This document shows, piece by piece, positions 6,594-15,263 of a DNA stretch of 35,985 nucleotides. Source of the DNA: Novosphingobium sp. 17-62-19 (GTDB lineage Bacteria > Pseudomonadota > Alphaproteobacteria > Sphingomonadales > Sphingomonadaceae); assembly GCF_002256775.1 (NCBI RefSeq), contig NZ_NCII01000097.1, positions 1 to 35,985 of the forward strand. Reading direction: 5' to 3'. A program made the translations under genes and the position numbers. The notes beneath the pieces are model-generated. The model did not search any database. It was not told the origin of the DNA and saw only the letters and a program-made list of their open reading frames with translations. How positions within the stretch are numbered: position 1 is the stretch's first letter; each line of letters opens with the position of its first letter.

Positions 6594-8894
6594 TCAGAGG
6601 CCTTCGGAAATCAGTGGCAATCGTCGGAAACGCACGCCTGTGGCGGAGAACAGGGCATTGGCGATGGCAGGGGCCACCGCGACCATGCCCAGCTCACCGG
6701 GGTCGAACGGGTCTTCGTTGCTGTCGGCAAAGGCAATATCAACCTTGGGGCAATCGGCAAGCAGGGGTAGCCCCAATTGCGCAAGCCTGCCCGCGATGGG
6801 CCGGCCTTTGGCATAGCCGCTGGCCCCGCCGACCGCATGGGCAAGGCCGAACATCAGCCCGCCTTCGATCTGCTGACGGGCAAGGCTCATGTTCACGATG
6901 CGGCCAATGTCGACATAGGCGCTGAGCCGCTCAACCCGCACCACGCCCGCTTCCTGCCGTGCGGTGGCAACGACCGCGATCAGGCCCTTGCGGACTGCGC
7001 CACTGCCGGTGGGCAGTTCCATCTGGTGGCAGGCGATGCCCTGCCCGGAAGCCTCGATTCCGCCGCCCCACTGCGCCAGTCGCCCAGCCCCTTGCAGGCA
7101 GGCAACGAGGCGCGGCTCGCCCTCAAGCATGGCGACGCGGAACGACAGCGGTTCCTTGCCCGCTACGTCGGCCAGTTCATCGATGAAGCTTTCGGTGAAA
7201 AAGGCAGTGTAGCCATGCGCCTGCCCCCGGAACCGCGCGGTGGGCTGGCGTAGAGTGAGCGGCACTTGGTCCACCGCCTTTTCGGGGATATGGTAGAGCG
7301 GCATTGCGCCTTCGCAGGCCATTGGGTCGGATTGGTCTTGCAGATCGAGTGCCTGCTGCACACCCCAGCCATCGAGCAGGCGCCCCCCCGATTCGATGGT
7401 AGTGGCCGGAACCGCCAGCCGCGCCCGCCAGCCCAGTATGCGCGTCTTGTCGAGGCTCAGCGCACCATCCAGTTGCGCCGAAAGCGGGGTGCGGGGAATG
7501 CCTGCCAAGGCTTCCTGCCAGCGCGAATAGGTAAGTTGCACAGGCTTGCCGACGATCTTGCAGATCGTGGCCACTTCGGCAGCGATGCGCGTATCGAGCC
7601 GCGCATCGAAACTGCCGCCTGCTTGCATCGGGTAGACGACCACGTCGGCCCGATCGACATGCGCCGCCCTTGCCGCTGCGCGCCGCGCGCGTTCCGGGGC
7701 TTGTGTCGCGATCCACAGTTCCAGCTTGCCATGCCGCATCCGCGCGGTGGCGCTGGCGGTTTCGAGCGGGGCGTGGAACGCTGCTTCGACATCGTAGCGC
7801 GCCGTCAGCGAGGGCTTGGCCAGCAGCGCATCGGGATCACCTTCGCTGAACAGGCGTGTCGGATGACCCTTGGTCAGCGCCTTATCGAGCGCGACGAGCA
7901 CCTTTTCGCTATCGGCAATCGGGCCGTCCGCCTTGAAGCGCGGCTCCATTGCGCGCACCGCCTTGTCCGCCGCGTGCCAGCCGGTGGCAACGGCAGCCAG
8001 CCAGCGCTTGGCTTTGACCACGGTAACAAGGCCGCGCACCCCGGCTGCGGCCTGCTTGTCATAGCTGGACAGCACGCTCGCACCCTGCGGCCCGTGGGCG
8101 ATGGCGGCGAAGACCATGCCGGGCAGGCGCACATCACCCGCGAAGGTAAAGCTGCCATCGACCTTGGCGGGCAGATCGAGCCGGGGATGGCGCGGCGGAG
8201 CGCCTTCGGGGAACTGGCCGGGAGCCTCACGCGGCGGTTCTGCGCGCAGGACGGGGACCGAGGGCGGATCGTAGTCCACCGCCGTATCGAGCAGTTCGGC
8301 AAAGGACAGGCGCTTCTTCCCATGCGTCACGAAGCTGTCCTTCGTGTCGCACTCTTCCCAACCGACGCCCCATTTGTCCGCCGCCGCCTGCGCCATCATC
8401 GCGCGCAGGGCCGCGCCAGCCTCGCGCAAGGGAGCCTCGAACGCGGCAAGCGCGGTGCCATCGGCGGTGACCATCAGTGGGCCGCGTTCGGCTTGGAGCC
8501 GGGCCAGCGTGCCATCCGCGTCCGCGCCCAGCGAAGCGAAAGCGGGCATCCACAACGGTGCCCATTTGGCCGACAGCACCGGATCGGCATAGGCCGGGCT
8601 GATCGGCGCGGCTTCCACCGCAACCTTGCGCCAATCGGCGCCCGCCTCATCCGCGACGATCTGCGCGACGAGCGTGGTGATCCCCTGCCCCATCTCGCAC
8701 AAGGGCACAGCGACAGTCAGGATGCAGTCTTTCCCACCCTTGATGCGTCCCACTTTCAGAAACGCATCAACGACATGCTCGCCCTTGCCCGCCACCAGCG
8801 GCACGCGATAGCGCCGCGGCAGCAGTGGGAAGGCGATGAGCAATGCGCCCCCCACCCCTGCGCCCACCAGAAGCCCTCGCCGCGTCAGGCGCAT
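6594..8894 (-). CDS. Xanthine dehydrogenase-family molybdopterin-binding subunit (IorB-like)
   Basis: A 766-residue large subunit resembling the beta subunit of isoquinoline 1-oxidoreductase and membrane-associated aldehyde dehydrogenases. The N-terminus has a twin-arginine signal: RR at residues 5-6, then GLLVGAGVGGALLIAFPLL, predicting export of the folded protein. VPLCEMGQGITTLVAQIVADE and the C-terminal GELGMVAVAPAIANALFSATG match the molybdenum hydroxylase fold, with the catalytic Glu in the last motif. The small [2Fe-2S] subunit normally encoded next to it is absent: the neighbours are apbC five bases upstream and hemH downstream. The ATG at 8894 has GAGG upstream. The substrate is unknown. 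Confidence 0.88.
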   Translation of the reverse strand: MRLTRRGLLVGAGVGGALLIAFPLLPRRYRVPLVAGKGEHVVDAFLKVGRIKGGKDCILTVAVPLCEMGQGITTLVAQIVADEAGADWRKVAVEAAPISPAYADPVLSAKWAPLWMPAFASLGADADGTLARLQAERGPLMVTADGTALAAFEAPLREAGAALRAMMAQAAADKWGVGWEECDTKDSFVTHGKKRLSFAELLDTAVDYDPPSVPVLRAEPPREAPGQFPEGAPPRHPRLDLPAKVDGSFTFAGDVRLPGMVFAAIAHGPQGASVLSSYDKQAAAGVRGLVTVVKAKRWLAAVATGWHAADKAVRAMEPRFKADGPIADSEKVLVALDKALTKGHPTRLFSEGDPDALLAKPSLTARYDVEAAFHAPLETASATARMRHGKLELWIATQAPERARRAAARAAHVDRADVVVYPMQAGGSFDARLDTRIAAEVATICKIVGKPVQLTYSRWQEALAGIPRTPLSAQLDGALSLDKTRILGWRARLAVPATTIESGGRLLDGWGVQQALDLQDQSDPMACEGAMPLYHIPEKAVDQVPLTLRQPTARFRGQAHGYTAFFTESFIDELADVAGKEPLSFRVAMLEGEPRLVACLQGAGRLAQWGGGIEASGQGIACHQMELPTGSGAVRKGLIAVVATARQEAGVVRVERLSAYVDIGRIVNMSLARQQIEGGLMFGLAHAVGGASGYAKGRPIAGRLAQLGLPLLADCPKVDIAFADSNEDPFDPGELGMVAVAPAIANALFSATGVRFRRLPLISEGL

Positions 8895-8899
8895 GGGCC

Positions 8900-9865
8900 T
8901 CAGCGCTTCCCGTCAAGCCATGTGAGCACCCCACGCGCGATGCTCAGGAAAGCCTCGGCCTGCGGGCTGTCTCCGGCGGCAGGAGGGTTGCCCGCGTCGC
9001 TTTCGCGCCGGATCGCCATGTCCAGTGGCACGCGGCCGAGGAAGGGCAGCTTCATCACTTTGGCCGCGGCTTCCGCACCGCCCACGCCGAAGGGATCGCT
9101 CTCCTCGCCGCAGTGCGGGCAGATGTAACCGGCCATGTTCTCGACCATGCCGATCAGCGGGACCTGCCCCTGTTCGAACAGGCCGATGGCGCGCGTGGCG
9201 TCCATCAGCGCCAGATCCTGCGGGGTGGAAACGATCACCGCGCCTGCCGGCTTGTGCTTGGCCAGCATGGTCAGTTGCACGTCGCCCGTGCCCGGCGGCA
9301 GGTCCACCACCAGAATCTCGACCTCGCCCCAGTGCGCATCGATCAGCTGGTTCAGCGCATTGCCCGCCATTGGCCCGCGCCAGGCAATCGCCTGCCCCGG
9401 CTGCACGAGATGCCCCATCGACAGCATCGGCACGCCATAGGGCGAGGCAATCGGAATCATCTTGTTGCCCTCGGCCTCGGGCTTGCGGCCTTCGGTCGAA
9501 AGCAGGCGCGGCTGCGAGGGGCCGTATATGTCGGCATCGACCAGCCCCACCTTGCGCCCCAGCCGGGCCATTGCCACCGCCAGATTGGCCGAGAGCGTGG
9601 ATTTGCCAACGCCGCCCTTGCCCGATCCCACAGCGATGATGACGCGCGCCTTGCGCTCTGCCGTCATGCCCAGCCGAAGGTCGACCACGCCCGCTTTGCG
9701 CGCCGCATCGCGCACGGCCATTTCCAGTTTGTCTCGGTCCAGCCGTTCCAGCCCGCCCACTTCGAGCATGACCGTGGCCTGATCGCCCGCCAGCTTTAGC
9801 GATTGCAGCCGGTCTCCGGCCGCTTGTTCAAGCGCTTCACGCAGCGCCGTTTCCTCAATGCTCAC
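8900..9865 (-). CDS. apbC: Mrp/ApbC-family iron-sulfur cluster carrier ATPase
   Basis: A 321-residue cytosolic P-loop NTPase that carries Fe-S clusters to target apoproteins. A DUF59-like N-terminal part (about 1-68) precedes the deviant Walker A GSGKGGVGKST at 80-90. Later come VDADIYGPSQPRLL, VVDLPPGTGDVQLT and the cluster-binding CPHC in MAGYICPHCGEES. Translation starts at a GTG (9865) with AGGGA upstream; the nearby ATG at 9870 runs straight into a stop. The downstream molybdenum hydroxylase gene begins five bases after the stop, so the two are surely co-transcribed. A link to maturation of its Fe-S partner is an inference. Confidence 0.93.
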   Translation of the reverse strand: MSIEETALREALEQAAGDRLQSLKLAGDQATVMLEVGGLERLDRDKLEMAVRDAARKAGVVDLRLGMTAERKARVIIAVGSGKGGVGKSTLSANLAVAMARLGRKVGLVDADIYGPSQPRLLSTEGRKPEAEGNKMIPIASPYGVPMLSMGHLVQPGQAIAWRGPMAGNALNQLIDAHWGEVEILVVDLPPGTGDVQLTMLAKHKPAGAVIVSTPQDLALMDATRAIGLFEQGQVPLIGMVENMAGYICPHCGEESDPFGVGGAEAAAKVMKLPFLGRVPLDMAIRRESDAGNPPAAGDSPQAEAFLSIARGVLTWLDGKR

Positions 9866-9881
9866 GCCATTTCCCTGCTTT

Positions 9882-9896
9882 GCTCGGCAACCGAGC
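9882..9896. promoter_or_regulatory. Short perfect inverted repeat between divergent apbC and hflK
   Basis: GCTCGG and CCGAGC flank a three-base centre (CAA). It lies 17 bases upstream of the apbC GTG, inside the divergent spacer with hflK. It could be an operator or an mRNA hairpin in the apbC leader; nothing in the sequence decides. Confidence 0.3.
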
Positions 9897-10026
9897 GGTT
9901 TCCCTGCCCCTAGCAGATGAATTTTCGGGAATGGACACTGTTTTTCGCCGCAAGGGTTCCTATAACGAAGACATGACAGATTTGGGTGGACTAATCGCGC
10001 GTATTGGCCGGGAGAAGGGCCTTTTC

Positions 10027-11166
10027 ATGACCGGCAAGAAAAGCCCTTGGGGTTCAGGTGGTGGCAACGATGCCGCGCCTCCGGGCGATGGCAGCTCTGG
10101 AGAGGTGCCCGGCGCACCTCCGCCTTCCGGCAATCCTCCATCCGGCGACGGTCCTCGCAACCCGTGGCTGCCGCCACAATCGGGCACGCCTGGCAAGGAT
10201 GCACCAGGCGCAGGCCAGCGACGCGGCCCCAACATCGAAGACATCTTCCGCAACCGCAAGGGTGGCGGCGGAGGAGGTGGCGGCCGTGGCCCGACCATGC
10301 CACGCCTGCCGCAGCGCCCCGATGGCAAATCGTGGCTGCCCGTCGGCATAGCCGTGGTCGCCGCTCTGTGGCTCAGCACTTCGATGGTCCATCTGATCGC
10401 CCCGCAGGAAAAGGGCGTGGTCACCACCTTCGGCGCCTATAGCCGCACGCTCGATTCGGGCACGGCGTTCACGTTGCCTTGGCCGATCCAGTCCGTTGCC
10501 GTGGAGGACGTTACCTCGGTGCGCAGCGAATCCATCCCCGAAGGCGATGGCGAAAAACTGATGCTGACGGGTGATCAGAACCTGGTCGACCTGACCTACC
10601 TTGTGCGCTGGAACATCAAGGATCTGAAGCAATACATGTTCCAGCTGGCCGAGCCGCAGCAGACCGTGCGCGAACTGGCCGAAGCCGCGATGCGCCAGTC
10701 GATTGCCGAAGTGACGCTGAACGATGCGATGGGTTCGGGCCGCCAGCAGATCGAACAGAGCGTGCGCGATCGGATGCAGAACGTGCTCGATGCCTATCGT
10801 TCGGGCGTGGTGATTCAGGGTGTGGACATCAAGAAGACCGATCCGCCGACCAAGGTCGTCGATGCCTTCAAGGAAGTGCTGGCAGCCCAGCAGGACGCGC
10901 AGAGCGAAGTGAACCGGGCGCAAGCCTGGGCACAGCAGCTGACCGCGCGCGCCGGTGGTGAGGCGACAGCGTTCGACAAGGTTTATGAGCAGTACCGGCT
11001 TTCGCCGGAAGTGACCCGCCGCCGTATGTATTATGAAACCATGGAGCGCGTGCTCAGCCAGACCGACAAGGTCGTGCTTGAGGCACCGGGTGTGCAGACA
11101 TATCTGCCGCTGCCCGCATTGAAGCGCACCGAACCGGCACCGGTTGCTGCTGCGGGAGGCCAGTAA
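10027..11166 (+). CDS. hflK: FtsH protease modulator HflK (SPFH family)
   Basis: A 379-residue inner-membrane SPFH/prohibitin protein that forms a cage with HflC around the FtsH protease and tunes membrane-protein degradation. After a long Gly/Pro-rich N-terminus (about residues 1-95) a single transmembrane segment, VGIAVVAALWLSTSMVHLI, is followed by the SPFH domain beginning IAPQEKGVVTTFGAYSRTL. The open frame extends upstream to 9880. The ATG at 10027, with GGAGAAGG about ten bases upstream, gives the expected MTGKKSPWGSGGGN start. hflC begins two bases after the stop, so the pair is one operon. Confidence 0.93.
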   Translation: MTGKKSPWGSGGGNDAAPPGDGSSGEVPGAPPPSGNPPSGDGPRNPWLPPQSGTPGKDAPGAGQRRGPNIEDIFRNRKGGGGGGGGRGPTMPRLPQRPDGKSWLPVGIAVVAALWLSTSMVHLIAPQEKGVVTTFGAYSRTLDSGTAFTLPWPIQSVAVEDVTSVRSESIPEGDGEKLMLTGDQNLVDLTYLVRWNIKDLKQYMFQLAEPQQTVRELAEAAMRQSIAEVTLNDAMGSGRQQIEQSVRDRMQNVLDAYRSGVVIQGVDIKKTDPPTKVVDAFKEVLAAQQDAQSEVNRAQAWAQQLTARAGGEATAFDKVYEQYRLSPEVTRRRMYYETMERVLSQTDKVVLEAPGVQTYLPLPALKRTEPAPVAAAGGQ

Positions 11167-11167
11167 G

Positions 11168-12019
11168 ATGAACACTTTGCAAACCCTGTGGCAGGAACAG
11201 AAAGTCGCCATCATCGCGGTGATGATCGCGCTGCTGGCCGCAGCCAGCTGCCTTAAGGTCGTCGACGAATCGACGCAGGCGGTGATCGTGCGGCTGGGTC
11301 AGCCTGATCGTGTGGTCAACCGGTTCAAGCCTGACGCCGATTTCGGCCAGACCGGGGCCGGCGTGATCTGGCGCATCCCGTTCATGGAACAGGTGGTCGA
11401 AGTCGACCGGCGCATCCTCGATCTCGACATGGAGCGCCAGCAGGTGCTTTCTGCCGATCAGCGCCGCCTTGAAGTGGACGCCTTTGCCCGCTTCCGCATC
11501 ATCGATCCGGTGCAGATGGTGCAGACCGCCGGTACGACTGAACGTCTGGCCGTGCAGCTTCAGCCGATCCTGAACTCGGCGCTACGTCAGGAACTCGGCA
11601 AGCGCACGTTCGAATCGCTGCTGACCGCAGACCGTGGCCGCGCGATGGAGCAGATTCGCCAGGGGCTGGATCGCGAAGCGCGAGAATATGGCGCGCAGAT
11701 CATCGATGTGCGTATCAAGCGCGCCGATCTTCCCGAAGGCACCCCGCTCGAATCCGCGTTCACCCGCATGGCCACCGCGCGCCAGCAGGAAGCCGCCACG
11801 ATTCGCGCACAAGGCCAGAAGCAGGCACAGATCATCCGCGCCACAGCCGAGGCGACTGCGGCAAAGACTTACGCAGATGCCTTCAACAAGGACCCGGCAT
11901 TCTACGATTTCTACCGCGCGATGCAGAGCTATGACACGACCTTTGCGCAGAAGGGTTCAAGCACATCGATCGTGCTTTCGCCCGACAACGAATACCTGAA
12001 GCAGTTCAAGGGCAAGTAG
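11168..12019 (+). CDS. hflC: FtsH protease modulator HflC (SPFH family)
   Basis: A 283-residue partner of HflK, anchored by an N-terminal membrane segment (KVAIIAVMIALLAAASCLKV) with the SPFH domain in the periplasm. STQAVIVRLGQPDRVVNRF and the central EVDRRILDLDMERQQVLSAD segment are typical, as is the Ala/Gln-rich helix with AEATAAKTYADAFNKDPAFY. Earlier frame positions exist, but the ATG at 11168 is placed just after the hflK stop, with GGGAGG upstream. The Do/DegP protease gene follows from its own promoter, so the region is a membrane and periplasm protein quality-control cluster. Confidence 0.94.
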   Translation: MNTLQTLWQEQKVAIIAVMIALLAAASCLKVVDESTQAVIVRLGQPDRVVNRFKPDADFGQTGAGVIWRIPFMEQVVEVDRRILDLDMERQQVLSADQRRLEVDAFARFRIIDPVQMVQTAGTTERLAVQLQPILNSALRQELGKRTFESLLTADRGRAMEQIRQGLDREAREYGAQIIDVRIKRADLPEGTPLESAFTRMATARQQEAATIRAQGQKQAQIIRATAEATAAKTYADAFNKDPAFYDFYRAMQSYDTTFAQKGSSTSIVLSPDNEYLKQFKGK

Positions 12020-12050
12020 GGGCCAACCCACCCCTTTTGCTGAACAAATT

Positions 12051-12075
12051 GGAACAGCGTCATTCAAAGTCCGTT
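12051..12075 (+). promoter_or_regulatory. Perfect EcfG-type (general stress) promoter upstream of the Do/DegP gene
   Basis: GGAAC (12051-12055), sixteen bases, then CGTT (12072-12075) matches the alphaproteobacterial EcfG consensus GGAAC-N16/17-CGTT exactly. It lies 32 bases after the hflC stop and about 84 bases ahead of the GTG start at 12159, a normal leader length. Confidence 0.65.
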
Positions 12076-12158
12076 CATCGCAAGGCGGCTGAATCGGAAC
12101 CGAGTGACACAAGCCGCGCCGCCCCCGGCGCACATTGATACAAAGAGGACCAGGCCAC

Positions 12159-13615
12159 GTGCGATACGCTTATGGTGTGACTTCGGCGCTGCTGCTTGCA
12201 GGCAGCGCACTGACCCTGGTGACAGGCCTTCCCGCTGGCTGACGCAGCAATTGCAGCCTGCGGTGGTGAACATCTCAACCCGCCAGCGCGTGAAGGTGCA
12301 GAACAACAACCCGTTCGCCGGAACGCCCTTTGGCGATCTGTTCGGTGGCGGACAGGGCGGCGGACCGCAGACGCGTGAAGCGCAATCGCTGGGTTCGGGC
12401 TTCATCATCTCTGCCGATGGTTATGTGGTGACCAACAACCACGTAATCACCGCTGACGGGCAGGGCGAGGTCGAATCGATCACCGTCACCACGCCCGATG
12501 GCACCGAATATCCGGCCAAGCTGATCGGCAAGGACGCCGCATCGGATCTGGCCGTGCTGAAGATCAGCGCGCCCAAGGCTTTCCCGTTCGTGAAGTTCGG
12601 CGATTCGCGTCAGGCCCGCGTGGGTGACTGGGTCATCGCTATCGGCAACCCGTTCGGGCTCGGCGGCACGGTGACGCAGGGCATTGTCTCGGCAGTCTAT
12701 CGCAACACAGGTTCGGGCTCGGCCTATGACCGTTATCTCCAGACCGACGCATCGATCAACCGGGGCAACTCGGGCGGGCCGATGTTCGACATGGCGGGCA
12801 ACGTGATCGGCATCAACAATGCCATCTTCTCGCCCACCGGCGGCTCGGTCGGCATCGGCTTTGCCATTCCGGCAGAGATTGCAGCGCCCATCGTGGACAA
12901 GCTGCGTGCTGGCCAAGCGATTGAGCGCGGCTACCTTGGCGTCCGCATTCAGGCGCTGTCCGATGATCTTGCCGCATCGCTGGGCCTGCCCAAGAAACGT
13001 GGTGAATTCATTCAGGCAGTTGAGCCAAACCAGGCCGCAGCCAAGGCGGGCATCCAGCCGGGCGACGTTGTGGTCAAGGTCGATGGCAAGGACGTGACGC
13101 CGGATCAGACGCTGTCGTTCATCGTCGCCAACTCCACCCCCGGAAAGCGCATTCCGGTGGAACTGCTCCGCAATGGCCAGCGCCTGACGGTGCAGGCTGT
13201 GGTGGGCAAGCGTCCGACGGAAGAGGAAATCGCCGAGCAGAGCTTCGATCCCGACGCCGCGCAGGATGAAGACAGCTTTGCCGATAACAAGCAGCAGCAG
13301 CAAGGCCCCGGCGTTCTCCAGACCAACCTTGGAATCGCTGCGATCCCGCTGAACGCGCAGATCGCCCGCCAGCTTGGCGTTGGCGAAGACACCAAGGGCG
13401 TCGTGATCTCGGCCGTCAGCGCATCGTCCGACGCGGCGGCAAAGGGCCTGCAGCGCGGCGATATCGTGCTTTCGGCCAACTACATCGCGGTGGCGAGCGT
13501 GGCCGATTTCGAAAAGATCGTCCGCACCGCCAAGACTGAAGGCCGCGAAGCCGTGTTGCTGCGCATCCAGCGCCGTGGCCAGCCGCCGATCTACACGCCT
13601 GTGCGCATCCGCTGA
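12159..13615 (+). CDS. Do/DegP-family periplasmic serine protease, signal peptide out of frame
   Basis: A trypsin-like protease with two PDZ domains that degrades or refolds damaged envelope proteins. The protease body is intact in one frame: His (codon 12440-12442, VVTNNHVI), Asp (12545-12547, AASDLAVLK) and Ser (12770-12772, RGNSGGPMF). PDZ1 follows near 12930-13200 and PDZ2 near 13330-13610. That frame has no signal peptide; its open part reaches back to a GTG at 12104 without a ribosome-binding site. A second frame has GTG 12159 behind AGAGGA and encodes a good signal peptide (MRYAYGVTSALLLAGSALTL, then VTGLPAG), but stops at 12240-12242. Joining them needs a shift near 12218-12242. Most likely a few codons linking signal peptide and mature protein were deleted out of frame, or the assembly is wrong. 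Confidence 0.85.
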
Positions 13616-13636
13616 TCAGACACCTCAGGGCAAACG

Positions 13637-13669
13637 AAAAGGGCCGCTCCTTCCGGGGCGGCCCTTTTT
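13637..13669 (+). terminator. Rho-independent terminator of the Do/DegP gene
   Basis: The stem GGGCCGCTCC / GGGGCGGCCC with a short TTCC loop is followed by five T. The T-run ends one base before the left end of the ISL3 element, so the element abuts this terminator. Confidence 0.85.
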
Positions 13670-13670
13670 C

Positions 13671-15263
13671 GGCTCTGACTCACTTTTGCTGCTGGAGGTG
13701 CTCAGTTTGCGCCGACGAGGCGAGCTTCAAGCAGATCGAGCTTTGCGCGGCCATACATTTGACGTTTGATGCATTTCGGACCGCTGCCAAGTCTCGTTCA
13801 ACGCCGTTGACAAAAGAGCTCACGAGGCCGCCTCTTGCGCTGTCGAGCCAGTCACTGAGCTTAGCCGCTGATTTTGAACGGATCATCGATTGGAACTCGC
13901 TGATCGCTTGACGCGCTGCGACCAGATCAGGGACATGATCTTCGATCACGGCCACAAGGATCGCTTCGGATCTGGCAAGTCCGTCGCGCGCAGATGTCAT
14001 CAGCCGCGCAAGCACCCGTGCCGATGGTGTGCGAGCGAGGCCGCTTTGATTGGCCTTCTCGGCAAGGCGCCGACGTTGCGCCCATTGCGATACGATACCA
14101 CGTTGCCCGACAAAGCCTTCGTTGCGCATTTCACGCCAGAGCGCCGAGGCATTGCGAGCACCAGCCTCCCACCTATCATTCATCCATGGCAGCCAGGCAT
14201 CAAGGGAGCTAGGCCGAGTGCGGAATACATCCAGACGCTGACCGCGCAGCACGTCGCGTACGAGCTTGCGGCTGTACCCCGTTTGTCGAACGATTTGCCG
14301 GATGGAGGTCCCATTCTGTGAGAGTTGTTGGATTGCTTCATTCGTCTCCTGCCGGCGCAGGTAGCCTTCATACTGCAGCTTCTCGGCACAGGTGAGAAGC
14401 TTGGGATCCACGACATTGTTGCCGACCGCATGCCTAATCTGACGCATGGATTTGTTCACGGCATCAAGGAATGCCCGGCTCGAGTTCTCCATAAGATGCC
14501 ATCTGTCCGCGACCTGTTCAGCATCAGGTAGACCTTTGGCGATGGCTTCACCGTAGCCGCCACCGCGATCACGGGCGACAACCGATATCGAGGGATGCCT
14601 TGCAAGCCAGGCGCGGGACGTTTCCAAGGCGCGATCTGGCAGCAAGGTAACAGGTTTGCGCCGTTCCAAATCGCAAACAATCGTGCCGTAAGTTTGACCA
14701 CGCCGAAAGGCGAAGTCGTCAATGCCAATGACATTGAGCTCATCGCACCGTGCACCGACACGTCGCCGTACGACCCGCAACAGAGTGTCTTTGCTCACAG
14801 GCATCATCAGCCGTTGGGCAAAAGCTGCTCCAGGCCTGCCACCAAGCGCCAGTCCAAGCTGATGAACGATCGTTTCGAGCCGCTGAGTTCGCCGAGCGTA
14901 CCGGGTAAGAACGCTTTTATTGAATTGCTCGCAAAAGATGCGTCGGCCACAAACTACCACGTCACACCAGAAACGACGTGCCTCGATCAAGAGAATAACC
15001 CGCCGACCGCTAAGCGGAAGGTCCGATGGTCTGCGCACATATCGACTTTGTACGCGCCGACTTGGTCGGCCACAGTCGGGACATGTCCCTACAGAGCAAC
15101 GCGACCGTAACAGAATATGGAAATTCTCACCGACGCTATCAACCGAAACGACCACGAAACCTTCGGGGACCAAGTTCGCGCGCTGAAATCGACCGGGCAT
15201 GGCAGATCCTCTCAATGGAACAGCCAAAGCCTATCATACCAGCAGCAAAAGTGAGTCAGAGCC
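13671..15263 (-). mobile_element. Complete ISL3-family insertion sequence, 1593 bp
   Basis: The element is bounded by perfect 25-bp inverted repeats: 13671-13695 (starting GGCTCTGACTCACTTTTGCT) and 15239-15263 (ending in the reverse complement). It carries one transposase gene that fills almost all of it. ISL3 elements normally make 8-bp target duplications. Here the flanks are CCTTTTTC on the left and GTCAACCT on the right, so no duplication is present. Base use is visibly less GC-rich than in the flanking genes. The right end interrupts a small membrane-protein gene and the left end touches the Do/DegP terminator. Confidence 0.92.
13680..15200 (-). CDS. ISL3-family transposase
   Basis: A 506-residue DDE-type transposase. 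An N-terminal zinc-ribbon region (CPDCGRPSRRVQSRY, later RRFWCDVVVCGRRIFCEQF) precedes a helix-turn-helix part. The catalytic core contains VIGIDDFAFRRGQTYGTIVC and VARDRGGGYGEAIAKGLPDA followed by QVADRWHLMEN, all typical of ISL3. The ATG at 15200 is preceded by AGAGGATC; a TTG at 15227 in the same frame is a weaker alternative. The stop codon lies inside the left inverted repeat. The frame is uninterrupted and the key segments are present, so the enzyme may be active. Confidence 0.94.
   Translation of the reverse strand: MPGRFQRANLVPEGFVVVSVDSVGENFHILLRSRCSVGTCPDCGRPSRRVQSRYVRRPSDLPLSGRRVILLIEARRFWCDVVVCGRRIFCEQFNKSVLTRYARRTQRLETIVHQLGLALGGRPGAAFAQRLMMPVSKDTLLRVVRRRVGARCDELNVIGIDDFAFRRGQTYGTIVCDLERRKPVTLLPDRALETSRAWLARHPSISVVARDRGGGYGEAIAKGLPDAEQVADRWHLMENSSRAFLDAVNKSMRQIRHAVGNNVVDPKLLTCAEKLQYEGYLRRQETNEAIQQLSQNGTSIRQIVRQTGYSRKLVRDVLRGQRLDVFRTRPSSLDAWLPWMNDRWEAGARNASALWREMRNEGFVGQRGIVSQWAQRRRLAEKANQSGLARTPSARVLARLMTSARDGLARSEAILVAVIEDHVPDLVAARQAISEFQSMIRSKSAAKLSDWLDSARGGLVSSFVNGVERDLAAVRNASNVKCMAAQSSICLKLASSAQTEHLQQQK

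Noticed and set aside
7266-9128. 620-codon plus-strand open frame over the molybdenum hydroxylase gene
   Set aside because: Antisense shadow; His/Arg-rich translation without motifs.
12159-12250. Programmed -1 frameshifting to join the Do/DegP signal peptide to its body
   Set aside because: No X-XXY-YYZ slippery heptamer or obvious downstream pseudoknot was seen at the junction; an indel or assembly error is simpler.
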